A stretch of DNA of 64,000 nt, from positions 930,001 to 994,000 of the forward strand of contig JAQSEB010000004.1 of NCBI GenBank assembly GCA_030063045.1, in the 5' to 3' direction. Positions 55,630 to 64,000 of this stretch are shown piece after piece. A program made the translations under genes and the position numbers. Each line of letters starts with the position of its first letter. Positions within the stretch are counted from its first letter, which is position 1. This DNA comes from Pratylenchus scribneri. Lineage: Eukaryota > Nematoda > Chromadorea > Rhabditida > Pratylenchidae. The notes under the pieces were generated by a model. That model did no database searches, had not been told where the DNA came from, and was given only the letters and a program-made list of their open reading frames with translations.

Positions 55630-58600
55630 TCATCCCTCCTTCTTCCATGGTTGCTGCTTTTTCTCCTTGGAATTGCGCCGTTTCAGGTGGCAAAGTGGAT
55701 CGGCGAATTTCTGGCGCATTTCTGTACAAAATATGCAGAATAATTTCCCCTCGGGGGCATTTGTTTGCTTCCCATTCCCCTTGCCTTCATGTTCTTGAGC
55801 AAATTTTAAAGGGTCGACAAAATGTTGTCGAAGTTCCTTCAAAAAAGGGGGAAATGACCATTTTAGGGAGCATTTTTGAACCTCTTGGAACATTGGAACA
55901 TAAATTTGAATCCGGAAACGAACAAAAATGGTGGAGGGGCCTTCAACACGGTTAGCCCGGTTCCGAAGAACAATGTGGCGATAGCCGGGTTGCTGCAAAA
56001 AAGGAAATAGTAAATTGAAATTGGAGCCAATTTTGATGACAATTTTGTGGACTGGCAAAAAGCGTTGGCCCAATTCGGCGCCTTGGCCATCCAAAAGGCG
56101 AATATGGAGAAGGGCCATTTCAGGCCATATCACTTTGTTGAAAATGAATTCACTTTTTGGGAACAGGACGTTGTAGCCATCACCGACATTAACTTGGCCA
56201 GTTTGGAATTTATCACGTACAGTGTCCCTATGTGGGGAAAATTGGCCAAGAATTGATATGGGAGAGGACAGATGCTAGAAGACATTTCAGTACAGACCTA
56301 TGTCTTTCTTTTGTTTATAGCTAAATGAGGCAAAGGCCAATCTGTGAAGTCGATATACATTCGGAAAGCCCAAAGTGTCCTCTACAAAGTGGCCAATTTT
56401 AAATTTCATGAAATCCCATTATTGAAAAAAGTTATATGTTTTTGAATGTAATAAACTATATATCAAATTTTTCCAAATATAAAAGTGGCTTACTTTATAA
56501 ATTTTTTTAGTTTTCAAAAAATTAGTTAAGCCACTTTTTAAAGGACATTTAGGACTTTCAAATGGCATATCGCCTTCCTAAATTGGTAGCTTCCTTATTG
56601 AGATATGGCCAAAAGAAAGGCTCAAGTATCGAAGGGGTACAAAAAAATCTTGTTTTGTTTCAAGGGGGGATATTGCCTTGGCAAATCATAAAGGTCAACG
56701 GCCACTGAACAATTCAATTGGCGATTATTCTGCTGATTTGATGGAATAAGTAGGCAAACAAATTGGGCAGAAATGACATCAATTTGGAGTCGATTTGCAA
56801 CCAATACTGTCGAATCTTGGACACTTAATTGTGAATGACGAAGGCGAAGTGGAGCTGGTTTCAGAACATAGCCTGGAGGAAAATTGGAGTGGAATATAGA
56901 AAAGGGAAATAAATTGGGAATGCCACAATTTGGCGCCATTTAGAAAATAACTCATTAAGAACTGAACCAATTTTGCTAATTTTAGTATCAAATTAAAGAG
57001 CAGAATATTAGCTATCTAATGATATAAAATTTATTAATTTATATAGAAATTAATTGGAAATTTCGCCAATCAATAATAAAAGAACATATTAAAAGGTTTT
57101 GAGGTCACAACTTGATTAATTCTGAACCAATTTAAACAAAATTAATATCTTTGGATAGGCAAAAGTTTGCCCTTTAATTTGATATTAAAACTATTAAAAT
57201 TGGTTCTGTTTTTGATTAGTTATTATAAGCGGCAGCAAGTTGGATTAATCCCTAACAAAAATTGCACCAGAATTTCCATTCATTTCAAAAAGTGATTGGT
57301 TCATTTGCATTGGCAAACCATTGGTTTGAAAATTCAATGCGGTCATCTTAAGGAGGAATTAATGGTGGTAAATGGAAATTAACTTGGCATCCGGCACTCC
57401 AAAAATACTAAAAATGAGGGAAAATTGGAGGAAATGTGGGAGGAAAAGTGACCATTGGAATGAAATTGGATGAACAAATTCGACTCAGGTCGGGATATAC
57501 CCGAACACAATGACGAGATGTATGACGAATTAATGCGGTGGAATCGCGGGAAATTAGCCGGTTGATTTTGTGTTCACCTGCAGAGAATGAGGTGGAAAAT
57601 GGGCTTTAAAGGATAAACTCCAGCTTGACGCTATTTATAATAATTCATCAAGGACTGAGCCAATCTTAACAATTTGGTAATAGACTTATGACCGGACTTT
57701 TATCTACCAAATAATCTAAAATTTTATCAAATTGGTTTAGAATTGATGGAGTTATGCTAAAAAAAACCCATGCAATATCCTTTATTATGTATTAGCGAAA
57801 TTTCAATAGTTTTTTGGGGCACAACTTCAATCATTCTCGACCAATCTTAATAAAATTAATATCATTGAATACCCAAAAGTTGTCCTTTTATTTGATACTA
57901 AAATCATCAAAATTGGATCAGTTCTCGATGAGCTATTTTAAACGGCGTCAAATTGGGCTATTCTCTTTATAAATGGATAAACTGACTGGCAGAATGCATA
58001 CAAAATGGGGGATCATCTGCACAAAATTGAGAGTTATGAATCACCTTTCCCTTCCCATAAAGTCCAATTTGCCTGAATTCAATCTGGGCTTTGTCTGAAA
58101 ATAATTGATCATTTCCGCCAATTCCGCATTCCTCGTTTCTGCCACATTTTCGTGTTCTCGGCGAACCTCAAAATAAAGGAAATGAACTCCTCAAATTGTC
58201 TTTTATTTTACTGTCTCCCATTGAAGACGCAATTCCGCATCAAATTGTGGTTCCATTTGGGCTAATTGTTCTGGCAAATCCGAAATTTCCTCATCAATTG
58301 AGTCTAAAATTAATTTATCATCATTCATCATTCATCAATTCACTTTTTAATTCATCGCCCATTGTGGAGTAAAAATTAGCATTATTCCCCCCATTTGACA
58401 GTGTTGAAGTTGATTCTTTTCGACCTCCATTCATCGGTGGTTTTGAGCCTTCAAATTTCCTCAATATTAATTCCATTCCCCCGTTTCCCTGCCTTTCAAC
58501 AAAATTCGCCCTTTTAATGCCAAAGGCGACGGCAAATCGACGACAAATTCCAGCTAAATATTTCCATCAAAAATGAATTTAAATTAATTAAATTTGACTG

Positions 58601-61600
58601 GATGGTCAGCCAATGGTTGGCTTAAGAGTCGATCGCCCAAAATTTGTTGGAAAATTTGTGCCATTTTTCGTTGTTGTGGCGGCGAACAATGATTTTCGAG
58701 TGAAAGAATGACCGGCAATTGACTGCTACGAAAGGCACTTTGGCCAATTGCGGCCACCACATCCTAAACAGGAACCATTTAATGAGGCCATAATTCCCTC
58801 AATGGCACTTTGAATGGAATTGTGTTTATTTTTTGAAGTCCAATTGGACCATGGGTCACAAGTGGATCGCCGCCAGGCCCATCCCAACAGTCCAGTTCAA
58901 TGCATCGACAACCGGACAAAAGAATCTACAAAATATGAATGGGGAAATGAAAATTTGAGACAATTTAGTATAGCCCCGATTGAGTATACGTGTTTTTGGT
59001 ACATATTATACATAGCTCATTAGCGAAACAATAACAAATTCGAGAAGGAATGTGTATGTCTTTTTAAAGAATTTTAAATGTCTTTTAAAAAGTGGCTTAA
59101 TTTTTTGGTTAAAAATTTTGTAGGGAGTGGTTTTTCTTTAACAAATTCAGGTTTACTATATTTTTTAATTTCGCCTGTTTTGCCCGATCTAATTCCGCCT
59201 GTTTTATTTGCCCAAACATAATTCCGCCTGTTTTATTTGCACCAAAATAATTCCGACTGTTTTATTTGCACCAAAATAATTCCGCCTGTTTTATTTGCAC
59301 CAAAATAATTCCGCCTGTTTTATTTGCACTAAAATAATTCCGCCTGTTTTATTTGCCCCAAACATAATTCCGCCTGTTTTATTTGCCCCAAACATAATTC
59401 CGCCTGTTTTATTTGCCCCAAACATAATTGCCTGTTTTATTTGCACCAAAATAATTCCGCCTGTTTTATTTGCACCAAAATAATTCCGCCTGTTTTATTT
59501 GCACCAAAATAATTCCGCCTGTTTTATTTGCACCAAAATAATTCCGCCTGTTTTATTTGCACTAAAATAATTCCGCCTGTTTTATTTGCCCCAAACATAA
59601 TTCCGCCTGTTTTATTTGCACTAAAATAATTCCGCCTGTTTTATTTGCACCAAAATAATTCCGCCTGTTTTATTTGCCCAAACATAATTCCGCCTGTTTT
59701 ATTTGCACCAAAATAATTCCGCCTGTTTTATTTGCACTAAAATAATTCCGCCTGTTTTATTTGCCCCAAACATAATTCCGCCTGTTTTATTTGCACCAAA
59801 ATAATTCCGCCTGTTTTATTTGCACTAAAATAATTCCGCCTGTTTTATTTGCCCCAAACATAATTCCGCCTGTTTTATTTGCCCCAAACATAATTCCGCC
59901 TGTTTTATTTGCACCAAAATAATTCCGCCTGTTTTATTTGCACCAAAATAATTCCGCCTGTTTTATTTGCACCAAAATAATTCCGCCTGTTTTATTTGCA
60001 CTAAAATAATTCCGCCTGTTTTATTTGCCCCAAACATAATTCCGCCTGTTTTATTTGCCCCAAACATAATTCCGCCTGTTTTATTTGCACTAAAATAATT
60101 CCGCCTGTTTTATTTGCCCCAAACATAATTCCGCCTGTTTTATTTGCCCCAAACATAATTCCGCCTGTTTTATTTGCACCAAAATAATTCCGCCTGTTTT
60201 ATTTGCACCAAAATAATTCCGCCTGTTTTATTTGCACCAAAATAATTCCGCCTGTTTTATTTGCACTAAAATAATTCCGCCTGTTTTATTTGCCCCAAAC
60301 ATAATTCCGCCTGTTTTATTTGCCCCAAACATAATTCCGCCTGTTTTATTTGCACCAAAATAATTCCGCCTGTTTTATTTGCACCAAAATAATTCCGCCT
60401 GTTTTATTTGCACCAAAATAATTCCGCCTGTTTTATTTGCACCAAAATAATTCCGCCTGTTTTATTTGCACCAAAATAATTCCGCCTGTTTTATTTGCAC
60501 CAAAATAATTCCGCCTGTTTTATTTGCACCAAAATAATTCCGCCTGTTTTATTTGCACTAAAATAATTCCGCCTGTTTTATTTGCCCCAAACATAATTCC
60601 GCCTGTTTTATTTGCCCCAAACATAATTCCGCCTGTTTTATTTGCACCAAAATAATTCCGCCTGTTTTATTTGCACCAAAATAATTCCGCCTGTTTTATT
60701 TGCACCAAAATAATTCCGCCTGTTTTATTTGCACCAAAATAATTCCGCCTGTTTTATTTGCACTAAAATAATTCCGCCTGTTTTATTTGCACCAAAATAA
60801 TTCCGCCTGTTTTATTTGCACCAAAATAATTCCGCCTGTTTTATTTGCACCAAAATAATTCCGCCTGTTTTATTTGCACTAAAATAATTCCGCCTGTTTT
60901 ATTTGCACCAAAATAATTCCGCCTGTTTTATTTGCACCAAAATAATTCCGCCTGTTTTATTTGCACCAAAATAATTCCGCCTGTTTTATTTGCACCAAAA
61001 TAATTCCGACTGTTTTATTTGCACCAAAATAATTCCGCCTGTTTTATTTGCACCAAAATAATTCCGCCTGTTTTATTTGCACTAAAATAATTCCGCCTGT
61101 TTTATTTGCCCCAAACATAATTCCGCCTGTTTTATTTGCCCCAAACATAATTCCGCCTGTTTTATTTGCCCCAAACATTTTATTTGCCCCAAACATTTTA
61201 TTTGCCCCAAACATTTTATTTGCCCCAAACATTTTATTTGCCCCAAACATTTTATTTGCCCCAAACATTTTATTTGCCCCAAACATTTTATTTGCCCCAA
61301 ACATTTTAATTGCCCCAAACATTTTATTTGCCCCAAACATTTTATTTGCCCCAACATAATTCCGCCTGTTTTATTTGCCCCAACATAATTCCGTCTGTTT
61401 TATTTGCCCCAAACATTTTATTTGCCCCAAACATTTTATTTGCCCCAAACATTTTATTTGCCCCAAACATTTTATTTGCCCCAAACATTTTATTTGCCCC
61501 AAACATTTTATTTGCCCCAAACATTTTATTTGCCCCAAACATTTTATTTGCCCCAAACATTTTATTTGCCCCAAACATTTTAATTGCCCCAAACATTTTA

Positions 61601-63332
61601 ATTGCCCCAAACATTTTAAATTGCCCCAAACATTTTATTTGCCCCAAACATTTTAATTCCACTTTTGTTCCGCTTCTTTCTAAGAATAATTCCACCTGTT
61701 AAATCCGCCTATTTTAATTGCCCCAAACATTTTATTTGCCTCAAACATTTTATTTGCCCCAAACATTTTATTTGCCTCAAACATTTAATTGCCCCAAACA
61801 TTTTAATTCCACTTTTATTCCGCTTCTTTCTAAGAATAATTCCACCTGCTTTATCTGCTCCAACCATTTAATTCCGCCCGTTTGACTAGATTTTTATTCC
61901 GCCTTTAATTTTACCTATTCTAAGCAAGATTATTTGGTATATTCGTAGAATTAGCGCCTATTCCAAGGACAAGAAATATACTGTATTTAATTTCTTCCCT
62001 TTTTTATAGCTACAGGGAGCGAAAATTATGTTCTTTTCCATTTCAAACATGGAGAGTTGAATGGAGAAAAGTACCAATGAGTTGCCTTATTTTTCCGATA
62101 TCTTATTAGGAGGCATTAACATAACAAATATGGGAAGGCGATATTCCATTTAAAGTCCATAGTGTACTCTATAATCTTGGCTTATTAAATTTTATGTAAT
62201 CAACTTATTTTACAACTCTAAAAGACTAAAAAAGCCACTTATAGAGGAGAGTTAATGCTTTAAAATTGAATACAGCCCTTGAATTGATTCTCTCCTTTTT
62301 GAACTTGGGGCAAATGACTTAGGTACTCAATCGTTAGTTTTTGGGGAAGTCGAGAAAGAGTGAATTACTTGATGGTACATTTCCAAATCGGATTCACAAA
62401 TTTGGTGCAAAGATCCGGGCAACGCCCTAAATGCTGGAATATTAAATTGATTAATTTGGAGTACTTCGCTGCCAATATTTGATTCCCATTCAAATATGTA
62501 TTATGGGAACTGTTGATAAAATAGTGGGCAATTGGCTGGTCCAAACATTGTTCACGCATTTCCATTTCCTTCCAATTCAATTCCCCACTCCAATGGCCCA
62601 GCATAAAGCGAGCAAAACCACGAAAGGACAGAGTGGATTCTGATGAAAATTTGCAAATATTTTAAGGGGTAAATGGATGAACTTGTTGGTTCTAATTGGC
62701 GAATAAGTCTTCGCACTTCGGAAAGTGTTTTGCGTGGATAAAGTTCCTAAAAGTCAATAATATTAAATGCGAATTGCCCTCCAAAAAAACATCATTCAGT
62801 CGATGATCCCGTTGGGTTTCATTCAAGAATTGGCGGAATTGTTCTTGGCCAATTTCTGCATTTCCATGTGAACTTAAATTGGATGGAATATTCAAATTGA
62901 TAGAGGATATTACATTCGATTGAATAATTCCATCAATTCGGGTCTGGGCACCAATTCCAAATAATGATCAAGCAATTTGGATGGCGGAATTGGCTGATCT
63001 AAGCCGGCTTTGGCGATGCCATCCCGTTCAAGAATTGGCGATTTTTGATAGGCACTTAAGGAGGGAGGGGATGGAATTTTTCTGATGAATGAATCAAACT
63101 TTTGTCCAATTGTTGTTGAATTCCCAATGGAAACAAGCATTGGAGTGGCCAATTTATGGAGAAGTTGAAGAGGCCAATTGGGGGAATGCCTTCGAGAAAT
63201 GGAAAGGCCAAAAAGGAAATCGACCCAAATGGTCAAAATTTTCTGAATTTTCTTTAAATAGAATTTGGGCGAGGATGTGGGGTGGATTTGGATAAAGGAC
63301 AATTGAGAAACCGCCAATTGAGTACCAGCCAT
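55630..63332 (-). CDS. phospholipase C-beta (partial; 5' end probably beyond the window or unresolved)
   Basis: Read on the minus strand: EF-hand region (about 63110-62692) with [12 protein letters not shown] and [19 protein letters not shown] domain start (about 62620-62460) with [20 protein letters not shown] holding the first catalytic His; X domain continued after a giant intron (58928-58800) with [19 protein letters not shown] and PLVTHGP (second His); then [15 protein letters not shown] (about 58740-58690). A linker with [13 protein letters not shown] follows, then the Y domain (about 57600-57250) with [16 protein letters not shown] and [14 protein letters not shown]. The C2 domain (about 56930-55880) has [14 protein letters not shown] and [14 protein letters not shown]. 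The end, [14 protein letters not shown], matches PLC-beta, but the tail after C2 is short, without the usual long coiled coil. PLC-beta cleaves PIP2 downstream of Gq. Confidence 0.88.
56262..56640. repeat. foldback MITE family A, copy 5
   Basis: In a PLC intron. GTGTCCTCTACAAAGTGGCC and AAGCCACTTTTTAAAGGACA arms, then TTTCAAATGGCATATCGCC; ends near CAAGTATCGA. Confidence 0.82.
56931..57243. repeat. foldback MITE family B, copy 4
   Basis: In a PLC intron. CAAATTAAAGAGCAGAATAT and the inverse AGTTTGCCCTTTAATTTG; ends ATTATAAGCGGCAGCAAGTTGG. Confidence 0.85.
57620..57960. repeat. foldback MITE family B, copy 5
   Basis: In a PLC intron. Starts CCAGCTTGACGCTATTTATAA and ends ATTTTAAACGGCGTCAAATTGG. 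Confidence 0.85.
58974..59160. repeat. foldback MITE family A, copy 6 (left half only)
   Basis: Starts CCGATTGAGTATACGTG and runs to AAAAAGTGGCTTAATTTT; then the minisatellite array begins, so the right half is missing. Confidence 0.7.
59165..61905. repeat. large minisatellite array (ATTCCGCCTGTTTTATTTGC) in a PLC intron
   Basis: More than 90 tandem units in two zones. 59165-61160 is dominated by 29-30-bp units ATTCCGCCTGTTTTATTTGC plus ACCAAAATA, ACTAAAATA or CCCAAACATA. 61160-61810 is dominated by 17-18-bp units CATTTTATTTGCCCCAAA. Same family as 2385-2830. The array lies in the intron that splits the PLC X domain (exons at about 62460 and 58928). Confidence 0.97.
62065..62340. repeat. foldback MITE family A, copy 7
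   Basis: GGAAGGCGATATTCCATTTAA on the left; AAAGCCACTTATAGAGGAGA and AGGTACTCAATCG on the right. Diverged and partial. Flanks the array on the opposite side from copy 6. Confidence 0.75.
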
Positions 63333-63660
63333 TGATTTTTTGGCTCATATCTCAGTGAGGTATAAGCCAATTTTGGAAGGCGATATAGAATTGAAAAGCC
63401 CAAAGTTTCCTCTACAAAATGGCCTATTTTAAATTTTACGAAATTAAACTTTTAAAAAAATCCAGGCATTTATAATTAGCTTGAATATTTTGAGGAAAAG
63501 TTGCCTAATTTTATAAATTATTTTAAATTTTTCAAATATTAGTTAAGCCACTTTTTAAAGGAAATTTAGGGCTTTCAAATGATATATCGCCTTCATAGAT
63601 TGATTAATGCCTCACTGAGATATGATCCAAAAATGCAATGCAAATACTTAATTGGCAGAG
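63315..63660. repeat. foldback MITE family A, copy 8
   Basis: ATTGAGTACCAGCCATTGATT at the left, AAGGCGATATAGAATTGAAA, then AAGCCACTTTTTAAAGGAAA and GATATATCGCCTTC on the right. Confidence 0.85.
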
Positions 63661-63828
63661 AAGATTGGTCCTTTAATTTCCATAGCCCTTGAGGGAAAAT
63701 CACTCAATTTGATGGAAGGGAAATAATACGGTAGTGGGTATTCCCTCTTTCATTCATTTTGCTGATGAGATTAGAGGAAAGGATGATTTGTATTCCCTTA
63801 AAATGAGTGACAGTTGAGAGTACTGTAT

Positions 63829-64000
63829 CGCCGATTGAGTACTTGCATTAGTTTTTGGTCTATATCTCAGCGAGACAGTGGCCAATTTAGGGAGGCGACA
63901 TACCATTGGAAAGCCCAAAGTGTCCTCTACAAAGTGTCCTTATAAATTTTATAAAATTCAAGCTTTTAGAAGTTACAAGCACTTAAAATAAACTAGAATA
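63829..64000. repeat. foldback MITE family A, copy 9 (cut by window end)
   Basis: Starts CGCCGATTGAGTACTTGCAT, the cleanest terminus of the family, and runs into the window end after AAAGCCCAAAGTGTCCTCTA. Confidence 0.85.

Overview
The window is nuclear DNA of a nematode. It carries two cuticle collagens with the nematode N-terminal domain, a nematode-type 7TM chemoreceptor, a CPG4-like secreted protein, AT-rich sequence and many short introns. At least five introns appear to use GC-AG splice sites. Elevated GC-AG usage is known in cyst nematodes (Globodera), so a tylenchid plant parasite is plausible, but the species is not proven.

Host layout: chemoreceptor (0.76-3.4 kb, +); metabotropic-glutamate-receptor-like class C GPCR (4.1-33.5 kb, +, interrupted); two collagens (33.6-38.4 kb, -); palmitoyl-protein thioesterase (38.8-40.2 kb, -); SANT/Myb-like protein (40.7-41.7 kb, +); coatomer alpha (42.1-47.4 kb, +); PAF-acetylhydrolase (47.7-49.8 kb, -); CPG4-like protein (52.2-53.8 kb, +); two convergent Gly/Trp- or Gly/Met-rich secreted peptides (54.06-55.4 kb); and a phospholipase C-beta (55.6 kb to the window end, -).

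The central feature is a complete Maverick/Polinton, a virus-like DNA transposon, at 11639-32600 (20,962 bp). It begins AG and ends CT, has terminal inverted repeats identical over 246 bp by eye, and is flanked by the 6-bp duplication AAGGAT. It sits inside a coding exon of the glutamate receptor, and the junction creates a TAG stop. Its core set is present and apparently intact: packaging ATPase, DDE integrase with chromodomain, penton-like protein, adenain-like protease, small virion proteins, major capsid candidate and protein-primed family B DNA polymerase.

It also carries three intron-containing genes that are not part of the usual core: a divergent TATA-binding-protein-like gene, a stand-alone PAZ-domain protein (the small-RNA 3'-end binding module of Argonaute, with no PIWI domain) and a Ser/Lys-rich protein with two CxxC...CxxC modules. 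TATA-like boxes precede several capsid-cluster genes. I infer a possible element with its own promoter-recognition factor and an RNAi-interacting protein; this is the most novel system here.

Introns are loaded with repeats: three minisatellite arrays sharing the core AACAGGCGGAATTAT, two foldback (palindromic) MITE families with about 9 and 5 copies, a hAT-type MITE with a perfect 8-bp duplication, and tRNA-derived SINE-like copies. All assignments were made by reading the sequence. No database search or alignment was run, and exon boundaries come from splice consensus, reading-frame continuity and family motifs.
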